From positions 1-54,337 of the forward strand of contig CAZFOO010000017.1 of NCBI GenBank assembly GCA_964520585.1: a stretch of DNA of 54,337 nt. The letters run 5' to 3'. The position numbers and the translations under genes were made by a program. The DNA is from PXAP01 sp964520585. Lineage in GTDB: Bacteria > Bacteroidota > Bacteroidia > Bacteroidales > PUMT01. Under the pieces are notes generated by a model. The model was not told where the DNA came from. It saw only the letters and a program-made list of their open reading frames with translations, and made no database searches. Below, piece after piece: positions 36,232 to 45,700 of the stretch (position 1 is the stretch's first letter; each line of letters starts with the position of its first letter).

Positions 36232-36876
36232 ATGCCCTGGTTGTGGAATGCAGTCATATTATTGTTCGCCTATCTGCTCGGATCTGTTCCGAATGCCGTC
36301 TGGATCGGAAAAGTATTTTTTAATACAGATGTAAGAGAGCATGGAAGCAAAAATGCCGGCAGTACTAATACGATCCGCGTTCTCGGATACAAGGCTGGTA
36401 TTCCCGTATTGCTCCTGGACATTCTGAAAGGATTCCTTGCAGTCAAAATGATATATTTTACTTTTTACTATATTCCTGCTACTGGTGAATATATAAATTT
36501 TCAGCTTTTACTGGGATTGGCCGTCATTACAGGTCATATCTTTCCTGTCTTTGCAAATTTCAGAGGAGGAAAAGGTGTTGCTACACTGATAGGAGTAATT
36601 ATGGCCATTGATCCTTTGTCTACGCTGATATGCATAGGAGTTTTCATGGCAACTCTTTTGACCACCAAGTATGTATCCCTGAGCTCGATGATTGCAGGAC
36701 TTTCTTTTCCAGTGCTGGTAATAGTAGTATTCAACACTACCACTTCGTCGCTTGTTATATTCTCACTTATTGTATTTGTATTGCTTTTGTTTACGCACCA
36801 GAAAAACATTGAGCGGCTTGTAAGGAATGAGGAATCTAAAGCCAATTTCCTGTTCAGAAAAAGGGATGATCTCTAA
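36232..36876 (+). CDS. plsY: Glycerol-3-phosphate acyltransferase PlsY
   Basis: 214 residues with five predicted membrane segments. It transfers acyl from acyl-phosphate to glycerol-3-phosphate, the first step of phospholipid synthesis. The three conserved PlsY motifs are present: LLGSVPNAVWIGK near the N-terminus, SKNAGSTNTIRVLG, and FRGGKGVATLIGV. The start MPWLWNAVILLFAYLLGSVP is typical. It ends 25 bp from the convergent cdaA gene. Confidence 0.95.
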   Translation: MPWLWNAVILLFAYLLGSVPNAVWIGKVFFNTDVREHGSKNAGSTNTIRVLGYKAGIPVLLLDILKGFLAVKMIYFTFYYIPATGEYINFQLLLGLAVITGHIFPVFANFRGGKGVATLIGVIMAIDPLSTLICIGVFMATLLTTKYVSLSSMIAGLSFPVLVIVVFNTTTSSLVIFSLIVFVLLLFTHQKNIERLVRNEESKANFLFRKRDDL

Positions 36877-36901
36877 ATAAAGCAGGAAAAAGTCACTATT
36901 A

Positions 36902-37708
36902 TCATGTAAATTCACTAACGTAGGGATCATGAATAAATTCCCTCTCGAGGTACTCCGAGAGTTCCCTGAGGCTGAGGTTCATTTTTATCTTTCCTCCATC
37001 AGTTATTGAGATCCTTCCCGTTTCTTCAGAAATCACAACAACTACTGCATCAGTCTGCTCTGACATCCCCAGTGCAGCACGGTGACGCATTCCCAGTTCG
37101 GGAGGCAGGGTGGTATTCTCTGAAACCGGCAGGACACAACGTGCTGCATGAATCTTGTCGCCTATGATAATTACCGCTCCGTCATGCAGAGGACTCCCCT
37201 TGCAAAAAATACTTTCCAGAAGACGACTGGAAGTTACAGCATCAAGGGTATCGCCAGTTTGAGCATAGGTCTGTAATTCTGATTTACGTGCAAACACTAT
37301 AAGGGCTCCGAGCCTTTTCTCGGTTAACTTCTTAAAAGCCTTTACCATGGAATTAATCCGGATTTTTGGTCTGCCACCGCTTACCGATGAAAACAGTTTC
37401 TCAATGGAAAAAGTACGGTTTGAAATATAACGGGTGCCTATAAGAATAAGAAAGCGCCGGATCTCCTGCTGAAAAACAATAATCAGTGCAATAACACCTA
37501 CACCTATAAACTGCCCGAGAATGGAACCAAGCAGTTGCATATTCAGCGCTCTTACCAGCAACCATACAAGGTAAACCGAAAATATTCCGATAAAGATATT
37601 AATTGCAATAGTACCTTTTACCAGGCGGTAAACCTGATAGAACAATAACGCAGTAAGTATAATGTCAAAAACATCAAGTATCCTAATAGTTATGAAAAGA
37701 CTGATCAT
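36902..37708 (-). CDS. cdaA: Diadenylate cyclase CdaA (c-di-AMP synthase)
   Basis: 268 residues. Three N-terminal membrane helices (about 10-85) precede the DAC domain (about 120-230), which carries both catalytic motifs: DGAVII and RHRAALGM. It makes c-di-AMP from two ATP at the membrane, a signal tied to osmotic and cell-wall homeostasis. Its first codons overlap the end of folP by 4 bp (ATGA), so the two are translationally coupled. No YbbR-domain partner (CdaR) gene is adjacent. Confidence 0.94.
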   Translation of the reverse strand: MISLFITIRILDVFDIILTALLFYQVYRLVKGTIAINIFIGIFSVYLVWLLVRALNMQLLGSILGQFIGVGVIALIIVFQQEIRRFLILIGTRYISNRTFSIEKLFSSVSGGRPKIRINSMVKAFKKLTEKRLGALIVFARKSELQTYAQTGDTLDAVTSSRLLESIFCKGSPLHDGAVIIIGDKIHAARCVLPVSENTTLPPELGMRHRAALGMSEQTDAVVVVISEETGRISITDGGKIKMNLSLRELSEYLEREFIHDPYVSEFT

Positions 37709-38559
37709 GAGTGTGTTTTTAAATACTGTACTACGCTGACAGTGTCTTTGGCTTCTTTCACATCGTGGACTCTGATTATATCAACACCCTTCATTATTGC
37801 AATTGCATTAAGGGCAATTGTGCCCGCCAGGGCCTTCTCGGGATTGACTTTGAGCAAACGGCATATTAAAGATTTACGTGAAATGCCGGCAAGCAATGGC
37901 ATTCCCAGCATCTCAAATTCCTCCAGTCTGGCGGCAAGAATATAATTATGATCCAGCGTTTTTCCAAATCCGAAACCAGGATCTACAATTATATCATTTA
38001 TGCCCATTCCGTGCATAATTTTAATTTTTTCAGCAAAAAACCTGATAATGTCATTGACCACATCATCATACAGAGGTTTTTCCTGCATAGTTTGAGGCGT
38101 TCCCTGCATATGCATGGCTACATAGGGCACTTGCAGGTCTGCTACCGTTTCAAGCATCTTTTTATCAAAACTGCCGCAGGAAATATCATTTATAATCGCC
38201 ACATCATACTCTTCTACCATTCTGCGGGCAACTGCCGACCGGTAAGTATCGACAGAGACAATTACTTCGGGATAATGGTGCCTTAATACATCCATTACAA
38301 AACATAGTCGCCGGATCTCTTCTTCGTGAGGTACATCACCCGCTCCGGGCCTGGTAGAAACACCACCTATATCAATAATATCGGCCCCCTCTTTTATCAT
38401 TTCCCCTATCCTGGAAATAATTGCTTTCTCATCATAGTGGCATCCGCCATCGAAAAAAGAATCGGGTGTATAATTAAAAATTCCCATTACCAGTGGCCGG
38501 GATAAATCATAAAGAACACCTTTTATGCAAAGGCTCCTTTTTCTGTCGTGAACATCCAT
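37705..38559 (-). CDS. folP: Dihydropteroate synthase
   Basis: 284 residues forming a TIM-barrel. It condenses p-aminobenzoate with dihydropterin pyrophosphate in folate synthesis and is the sulfonamide target. Motifs include LVMGIFNYTPDSFFDGG, DIIDIGGVSTRPGA (Val where many homologues have Glu), VDPGFGFGKT and RVHDV near the end. It precedes cdaA with a 4-bp overlap and is divergent from tmk; a -7-like box lies 24 bp upstream. Confidence 0.95.
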   Translation of the reverse strand: MDVHDRKRSLCIKGVLYDLSRPLVMGIFNYTPDSFFDGGCHYDEKAIISRIGEMIKEGADIIDIGGVSTRPGAGDVPHEEEIRRLCFVMDVLRHHYPEVIVSVDTYRSAVARRMVEEYDVAIINDISCGSFDKKMLETVADLQVPYVAMHMQGTPQTMQEKPLYDDVVNDIIRFFAEKIKIMHGMGINDIIVDPGFGFGKTLDHNYILAARLEEFEMLGMPLLAGISRKSLICRLLKVNPEKALAGTIALNAIAIMKGVDIIRVHDVKEAKDTVSVVQYLKTHS

Positions 38560-38582
38560 TTTCCGGAAAAATAATTACCTGA

Positions 38583-38590
38583 CAAATGTA
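38583..38590 (-). promoter_or_regulatory. Candidate -7 element for folP-cdaA
   Basis: In the minus direction the bases read TACATTTG, an exact match to the Bacteroidota TAnnTTTG consensus, 24 bp before the folP start. No clear -33 TTTG is found at the expected spacing. Confidence 0.4.
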
Positions 38591-38770
38591 GATGATTTTT
38601 TTTTCATTAAAAATTACACAATGACAAATGAAAAAAATACACGCATGCCGGTTTATTTTATCAAACTATTCAGGTTGTCGTATTTTTTTCACAATTTTAC
38701 AGATGCACATTTGGGACTGGCTTCGGCTTACATACCTGCAATCCCGTTAGTACGAACAAATTATTTCAGA

Positions 38771-39466
38771 ATGTCATTTCTTGTATTGGAGGGTCTGGAC
38801 GGCTCAGGTAAATCCACCCAGAACAGGCTTCTGCGCCGTTATCTGGATAAAAATAATATCAAATATAAATATCTCCATTTTCCCCGTACAGGCACAGGCA
38901 TTTTCGGAGAACTGATTGCAATGTTCCTGAGAGGTGAACTGGGTGAGATCGGCGAGGTAAATCCTTACCTGGTGTCACTTATTTATGCTGCTGACAGGGA
39001 AGATGCTAAAAAAATGTTGCAGGCTTGGTTATCTGACGGTTATCTGGTTTTGGTGGACAGGTATGTAATGTCAAATGTTGCATTCCAGTGTGCCAAGCTA
39101 AAAACAGACCGGGAAAAAAAGCAACTGAAAGACTGGATCTTTCATCTTGAATATACCCGTTACGGAATACCAAGACCGGATCTGAATATTTTCCTTGATG
39201 TGCCGTTTGAATTTACAAGGGAGAAACTAACCTCAGGCCGGTCAGGTGATGAACGCGATTATCTTAAAGGGAATATGGATATTCATGAAGCAGACCTGGA
39301 GTTCCAGCAAAAGGTGAGACAAATATACCTCGATGAGTCAAAAAAGGAAAATACCCTTAAACTTGTTTCATGTCACGATGAACAAATGAGAATGCTCAAA
39401 CCGGAAGAAATTTTTCAAAAAATTATCGGTCTTCTGAAAAGGGAAAACTTCTTGATTAACCAATAA
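38771..39466 (+). CDS. tmk: Thymidylate kinase (dTMP kinase)
   Basis: 231 residues from ATG 38771. It phosphorylates dTMP to dTDP. The P-loop is LEGLDGSGKST, followed by DRYVMSNVAFQCAK (DR-Y motif) and a LID region around LTSGRSGDERDYL. The open frame extends upstream to 38621, but those 50 residues (for example FRLSYFFHNFTDAHLGLASAY) lie in the folP promoter spacer and precede the point where the kinase fold starts, so I take the internal Met. It is divergent from folP and followed by a membrane-protein gene 62 bp on. Confidence 0.92.
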   Translation: MSFLVLEGLDGSGKSTQNRLLRRYLDKNNIKYKYLHFPRTGTGIFGELIAMFLRGELGEIGEVNPYLVSLIYAADREDAKKMLQAWLSDGYLVLVDRYVMSNVAFQCAKLKTDREKKQLKDWIFHLEYTRYGIPRPDLNIFLDVPFEFTREKLTSGRSGDERDYLKGNMDIHEADLEFQQKVRQIYLDESKKENTLKLVSCHDEQMRMLKPEEIFQKIIGLLKRENFLINQ

Positions 39467-39528
39467 CTAATAAAAATATCTGTTATCTGAATATCCATTA
39501 TAATGTATTTCATCCAAACATCTAATTT

Positions 39529-40830
39529 ATGAACGTCAAAAAATTACCGGGAGCATTTCTGCAATTTTCGAGACTCATTGCAGGTATTGTTTTTGTTTAT
39601 TCAGGATTTGTGAAAGGCATTGATCCCCTGGGTTCTGCTTATAAATTCGGGGACTATTTTGCGGCTTTCGGAATTGAGTTTTTAGAATCTTTTGCATTAC
39701 CCCTGTCTGTTATATTATCAACTGCAGAAATGCTTATTGGCGTACTTCTTCTTACAGGGGTTCACATGATCCTGGCTTCATGGGCAGTTTTACTGTTTAT
39801 GGGATTCTTCACTATACTGACCCTTTTTATAGCTCTTACAGATCCGGTAGCGGACTGCGGGTGCTTTGGTGATGCGATTATCCTTAGCAACTGGGAGACA
39901 TTCTATAAAAATGTTGTTTTAATGCTACTGGTGATAAACCTGTTTGTGATGCGGAAAAAATTCCGCCCGGTTTTTACCAATAAGATATATGAATGGCTTA
40001 CGCTTACAAGCTTTATTATCATAATTATGGGAATTTCATTTTACTCTTACCGTAATTTGCCCGTGATTGACTACAGACCTTTCAATGTCGGAACAGATAT
40101 AGAAGAGAAAATGAGTATTCCTCCGGATGCTCCTGCTGATGAATATGAAGTTATATTATATTACGAAAAGGATGGAGAGGTAAGTGCTTTTTCAGTGGAC
40201 AGCCTGCCAGATTCTTCCTGGGAGTGGGTACGAACTGAAAGTACTTTGATAAGCAGGGGATACGAACCACCGATAACAAATTTCCAGATAGAATCTGTTG
40301 ATGAGGGAGTCGATCATACCTACGACATACTTCAGTATGAAGGCTATACATTTTTGCTGATATCATGGTTTCTTGATGAAAGCTCTGAAAAAAGTCAGGA
40401 AAGAATAAACCGTCTGGCAGAATGGTCACAAAGCCAGGAAATAAATTTTATATGCCTTACTGCCAGTCCCCCACCCCAAATAAATGATTTTATAAGACGA
40501 ACAGGCGCAGAGTACAAATTTTACCATACAGATGAGATAACCCTGAAAACTATTATCAGGAGCAATCCGGGACTAATGTTAATAAAGGAAGGAACCATAC
40601 TGGAAAAATGGCATTACAGGAATATTCCGCATGCCGACGAGCTCAAAGAGAATCTGCTTTCATATACCCTGGCCCAGAAAGAAGAATTAAATAATGCCCT
40701 GATAACACGCGGATTCGTTCTTGCCCTAATATTTGTAATGACTTTCCTGAAAGCAACCAAACCTTATGTCAATAAGAGTAAAGGAAAACCCGGTTCTGTG
40801 ACTGACCGGAAAATCAGTAATCAAATTTGA
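39529..40830 (+). CDS. BT_3928-type membrane protein: DoxX/MauE domain with thioredoxin-like domain
   Basis: 433 residues. Four or so membrane helices in residues 10-160 form a DoxX/MauE-like unit containing the cysteine motif DPVADCGCFGDAI, the same motif as in MauE-type proteins. A periplasmic part follows (about 175-385) whose end (FLLISWFLDESSEKSQERIN to NPGLMLIKEGTILEKWHY) looks like a thioredoxin fold that lacks a CxxC active site. A last membrane helix is near 390-410. Bacteroidota carry this architecture next to tpiA as a conserved protein. A role in thiol or redox handling at the inner membrane is inferred from the domains only. Confidence 0.78.
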   Translation: MNVKKLPGAFLQFSRLIAGIVFVYSGFVKGIDPLGSAYKFGDYFAAFGIEFLESFALPLSVILSTAEMLIGVLLLTGVHMILASWAVLLFMGFFTILTLFIALTDPVADCGCFGDAIILSNWETFYKNVVLMLLVINLFVMRKKFRPVFTNKIYEWLTLTSFIIIIMGISFYSYRNLPVIDYRPFNVGTDIEEKMSIPPDAPADEYEVILYYEKDGEVSAFSVDSLPDSSWEWVRTESTLISRGYEPPITNFQIESVDEGVDHTYDILQYEGYTFLLISWFLDESSEKSQERINRLAEWSQSQEINFICLTASPPPQINDFIRRTGAEYKFYHTDEITLKTIIRSNPGLMLIKEGTILEKWHYRNIPHADELKENLLSYTLAQKEELNNALITRGFVLALIFVMTFLKATKPYVNKSKGKPGSVTDRKISNQI

Positions 40831-40894
40831 AAAAAAATATTAATTTAGCAGTTAGTTAAAGATTTAAACGAAAAAGCATATAAAAAACAACGTT

Positions 40895-41650
40895 ATGAGA
40901 AAAAAAATTGTTGCAGGAAACTGGAAAATGAATACTTTGCTGCCGGAAGGGCTCGAGCTGGCAGAAGCAGTAATAAAAAATGCAGAAAAAGGATTACCTG
41001 ATGATGTATCTCTTATCCTGGCCCCGCCTTTTACCCACCTTTCCGGAATAAAAAAAATATTACCTGATAATATCGGACTGGCTGCACAAAATTGTGCATC
41101 TGAAGATTCAGGTGCCTTTACAGGGGAAGTTTCGGCTGCCATGATAGCCTCTGTTGGAGCAGGATTTGTCATTACAGGACACTCAGAAAGAAGGATGTTT
41201 TACAGGGAATCTGATGAGGAACTTAATAAAAAGCTTAAAATAGCACTTGCAAATAAGTTGTCGCCAATATTTTGCTGTGGAGAGAACCTTCATGAAAGAG
41301 AAAAAAAGATTCATACAGAGGTGGTTAAAAAGCAGATCGAAATTGGACTGGCCGGAATACCGGAGGCAGACTTCAAGAACATAATCATTGCCTATGAACC
41401 TGTATGGGCAATAGGAACAGGTAAAACAGCCACTGCCGATCAGGCGCAGGAGATGCATCAATATATCAGGTCGCTGATAAAAGATCTCTATAATGAAGAA
41501 GTTGCCAACCTGACCACTATTCTTTACGGTGGAAGTTGTAAACCTTCAAATGCCCGGGAATTATTTGCCAACAGTGATGTTGACGGAGGCTTAATAGGTG
41601 GTGCTTCTCTCAATGCCGACGATTTTCTGGCAATCGCCCGTTCATTTTAA
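40895..41650 (+). CDS. tpiA: Triosephosphate isomerase
   Basis: 251 residues. It interconverts dihydroxyacetone phosphate and glyceraldehyde-3-phosphate. All catalytic residues are present: Lys11 in AGNWKMN, His96 in ITGHSERR and Glu168 in IAYEPVWAIGTGKTA. LYGGS and GLIGGASL near the C-terminus form the phosphate grip. A strong hairpin terminator follows. Confidence 0.97.
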   Translation: MRKKIVAGNWKMNTLLPEGLELAEAVIKNAEKGLPDDVSLILAPPFTHLSGIKKILPDNIGLAAQNCASEDSGAFTGEVSAAMIASVGAGFVITGHSERRMFYRESDEELNKKLKIALANKLSPIFCCGENLHEREKKIHTEVVKKQIEIGLAGIPEADFKNIIIAYEPVWAIGTGKTATADQAQEMHQYIRSLIKDLYNEEVANLTTILYGGSCKPSNARELFANSDVDGGLIGGASLNADDFLAIARSF

Positions 41651-41712
41651 TAACATTTTTCAGGATTAAGCGTATAACTCCACAAACTGATACCGGAGTT
41701 AATACAATTCAT

Positions 41713-41747
41713 AAAGAACGCCTCCGGATCATCCGGAGGCGTTCTTT
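41713..41747 (+). terminator. Strong intrinsic terminator after tpiA
   Basis: Two 17-base arms (AAAGAACGCCTCCGGAT and its exact complement) are separated by one base, so a stem of about 15 bp with a tight loop forms. It ends in a GTTCTTTCT tract and can work both ways. It separates tpiA from prmA. Confidence 0.9.
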
Positions 41748-41784
41748 CTATATGGATTATACTTTTTAACCAAAAAAATATATC

Positions 41785-42699
41785 GTGTTAAAACAAAAAC
41801 CGGCTTATATCGAATTAAAGTGCCTTCTTCCTCAATTTAGTCCACAAGGCTGGGATAATCTAATGCCACTTACAGATAACAGAGAAAAGATGGTATCAAC
41901 CCCTGAAATTTCCGATATGTTGACTGCCGGCCTGCTTACCCTGGGGTATGAAGGCTTTATTCCGGAAGAAAGATATCTTTTTGCATATATAACGGAGGAC
42001 TTGTTTTCTGAAACTAATTTAAATGAACTGGACATTATCAGGACAATGAAAATTGAATTTGAATTCAGACTCCTGGAAAACAAGAACTGGAATGAAGAGT
42101 GGGAAAAGAACTTCACTCCTGTTACCATAACGAAAGAATGCCTGGTCCGCGCTCCTTTCCATTTGACCTGTAAAAAATATCCTCTTGAGATAATAATTGA
42201 GCCAAAAATGGCATTCGGTACAGGTCACCACCCTACTACTGCTATGATTGCTGAATACCTTATAGAAAACAAACCCAAAGGACTCTATTTGTTTGACATG
42301 GGATGCGGATCAGGTATACTTGGGATACTGGCGTGGAAAACAGGTGCTGATAAAGTGGAGATGGCCGATAACGACCCGGATGCTGTTGCAAACGCCATGG
42401 AAAACATTATTAAAAACAACGCTTTACCTGTAAAGGTCTGGTTAGGAGGCAAAGAACTGCTAAAAAACAGAAATCCCGGAATGATAACCGCAAATATAAT
42501 AAAATCTGTTCTGATGGATCATATGAGCCATTATTTCAAAGCTCTTTTGCCCGGAGGAATACTTGTGGTAAGTGGAATAATAGAGCCCGATCTTGACGAT
42601 ATGTTATATGAGGCCACCAATCTGGGTTTCATATTATTAAAAAAAGTCCACAAACAGGAGTGGCTGATGCTTGCATTTAAAAAACCGGAAAATTTCTGA
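41785..42699 (+). CDS. prmA: Ribosomal protein L11 methyltransferase
   Basis: 304 residues, starting at GTG 41785; no in-frame ATG precedes the conserved AYIELKCLL beginning. PrmA trimethylates ribosomal protein L11. The N-terminal substrate-binding domain is followed by AFGTGHHPTT (the PrmA hallmark) and motif I in LFDMGCGSGILGILAWKTGADKV, then MADNDPDAV. The large secreted-protein gene begins 10 bp after its stop codon, so the two may share a transcript. Confidence 0.93.
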   Translation: MLKQKPAYIELKCLLPQFSPQGWDNLMPLTDNREKMVSTPEISDMLTAGLLTLGYEGFIPEERYLFAYITEDLFSETNLNELDIIRTMKIEFEFRLLENKNWNEEWEKNFTPVTITKECLVRAPFHLTCKKYPLEIIIEPKMAFGTGHHPTTAMIAEYLIENKPKGLYLFDMGCGSGILGILAWKTGADKVEMADNDPDAVANAMENIIKNNALPVKVWLGGKELLKNRNPGMITANIIKSVLMDHMSHYFKALLPGGILVVSGIIEPDLDDMLYEATNLGFILLKKVHKQEWLMLAFKKPENF

Positions 42700-42709
42700 A
42701 TATCTGCCT

Positions 42710-45700
42710 ATGCGTAAACTATTCTCTCTGACAATCTTATGTATTACAGTCTTTCTCTGGCATAATATCCTTATAGCCGGAGAAAGCAGATTTTCAGGGG
42801 ATCCGAAGCTGTTTCCCGAGGAATTATCTGGTTTTATGGGAGGCAATCTTAATGAAGATCAAGTCCTTGTTCTCGAGGACTTTATCACGCAATGGAACTC
42901 GGAAGTATTTGCCAAAAATGAAATGCAAATTATTGTTGACCACGTAACCCTTCTTACAGAAAGGAATGCCAGGCCGGCACCTCATATGATCAATTATCTG
43001 AAAATGCTCTCTGCTATTTTCAGTCAGGAAAAGGGATCCGGGCAATTTGATAATTGGCAGAGAGCATTAAACATGTTCCTTGAAGATGAGAGCCTCTCTC
43101 TCCAGAAAGTCAATGAATTTATAACGCTGGCCAGGGGACTTATTTCTGAAAATGAACTTTACAGATCCGGTTCAGTGACATGGGAAGTCAGCAGGTCTGA
43201 TTATTCTTTTGTCTTCGGAGATTCCATCAGGATAGTCTTCGGTGAAACCGACCTGAAGGGATTCAACCATGCAGACACCCTCTTGATCTCCGGCACATCA
43301 GGCATCTTATATCCTCTGGAACATATATGGGAAGGAAAGAGAGGAAGGGTTTCATGGGAACGGGCAGGTCTAAGTGAGCAAGAAGCGTATGGAGTGTTAA
43401 GTGAATATAAGATAGACCTCAGCAGATATGAATATGTCGCAGATTCAGTATTATTTACTTATAACCTTTATTTAAAGGCGCCTGTAGCCGGCAGGCTTAC
43501 TGACCGGGTCATGAGCAATATAAGTTCAGAAGATGCCACTTACCCCAGGTTTACCTCCTACGGACAAGAATTTGACATCAGGGAGATATACCGCAATGTT
43601 GATTATGAAGGAGGCCTGAGTATGGAAGGTGGTAAACTAATAGGATCTGGCGGAGAGAATGATAACGCAAGGCTCGTTTTCTATCGTGACGGTGAAAGAT
43701 GGATGACGGCTGAATCCAGGCATTTTGTATTCAATTCACAAGGAGTAAGTTCAATAAGCACAAGCATTGTTTTCAGCATCGAAAACGACTCTGTTTTTCA
43801 TCCTGACCTTCATTTGAATTATCTGGATGAATCCAGGGAATTGTCACTTAACCATAACAACAAGGTCATATCGCAGAGTCCATGGTATAATCAGTTCCAT
43901 CAGGTTGATATGAGCTTTGGGCAACTTATCTGGAAAGTAGACGGGCAACAAATATTCCTAACAATGCCCCGCGCCAGTTCGATTGGCAATGCGGACTTCA
44001 AGTCACTCAATTTCTTTAACCGTAATCATTATCAGAAACTGCAGGGTATGGATGCAGCACATCCCCTATTACTTTTAAAAAAATTTGCAGAAAAAGCCGG
44101 TTCTGCCGAATTTGCGGCAGGGGAGTATGCAAAATTCCTCAGAATGCCTGCGAGCAGGATCAGGCACCAGTTGCTGGAACTAACACTTGAAGGATTTGTT
44201 TTTTATGATACCGGCAGTGACCTTATCCGCGTCAGACAACGACTGTATGACTACCTGCAGGCTAACATCAGCCGCATAGACTATGATATCATAAATTTCT
44301 CCTCTACTGTCGATGCTCCTCTTGAAAATGCGGTTATAGACCTGGACAGCAATGACCTTAAAATAAACGGGATTCCCAGGGTATATATCAGTAATACTCA
44401 AAATGTCAACATCTTTCCGGAAAAAAGCATTGTAACCCTTAAAGAAAACAGGAATTTCCGTTTCGACGGTACAATAAATGCAGGTAACCTGAGCTTTTTT
44501 GGCAGTAATTACTTTTTTGACTATGATGGTTTTAATATTAACCTGCAAAATGTCGATTCAATTAGCCTTAGAGCCCAACTGGAGGAGAAAGACGAATACG
44601 GCCAGGCCAGACTAACCAGTGTAAAGAACCTTATTAGGAATGTTACCGGCGAACTTATAATTGATAAACCCTTTAATAAATCCGGAAGGGTTGATCATCC
44701 CGACTATCCTAAATTCGGCAGTACAGAAAATTCATATGTTTTCTATGATGAACCTGAGATTCAAAATGGTGCTTACGGGAAGGAGGACTTCTATTTTGAG
44801 CTTTACCCTTTTGTAATGGATAGCCTGAACACATTCCAAAACGAAGAGCTTCGCTTCAGGGGCAGGCTGGTTTCTGCAGGTATTTTTCCCGACATAGAAG
44901 ACATGCTGGTATTGATGGATGACTACTCCCTGGGCATAAAACATTCGGCCCCCGAAGCCGGCCACCCTGTTTATGGGGATAAGGGGACTTATTATTATGA
45001 CCTTCAGTTGAGCAACAGGGGATTAAGAGGAAGTGGCAAACTTGATTATCTTGCGTCTGAAATGTACTCGGAAGATTTCCTTTTCTTTCCTGATTCAATG
45101 AACGCAATTACAAATGATTTTTTTGTGACCAGGCAGACTGCCGGAACTGAATTTCCAGCTGTAACTTCGAAAGATAATACCGTCCAATGGTTACCTGGTG
45201 AAGATATAATAACGGTACAACAAAACGATGCGGGCTTCAGCATATTCAGCGATCAGGCAGAACTGAACGGATCTTTGGAAATTACACCGGGCGGGCTCAA
45301 GGGAGCCGGATCTCTGGAATTGGGAAATGCAGAAATTTTTTCGGACGATTATTCTTTTGAGGCAGAATCTTTACAGGCTACCGGCAGCCGCTTTGTATTC
45401 CGCGATCCGGAAAAAACGGACATAATATTGAACGCTTCGGGATTAAATTCATATATCGATCTTGAAAAACGGGAAGGAGAATTTTCAAGGACCCGGGAAA
45501 GCGGGATTTTATCTATGCCCTTGAACAAATACAAGTCTGATCCTGAATCCTTTTCATGGGATATGAACAAACAGGAATTTGAGTTTATCTCATCTGAAAC
45601 AAATCCTGAAAACGGATTGATAGGGGCGGAATACATCTCTGAAGCAAAAGAACAGGATTCTATCAGTTTTTTCTCTCCACATGCTGTAATGGATTACAGC

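Noticed and set aside
38621..38770. 50-residue N-terminal extension of thymidylate kinase
   Set aside because: It lies in the promoter spacer shared with folP, has no kinase-like features, and the fold starts exactly at the internal Met with LVLEGLDGSGKST.
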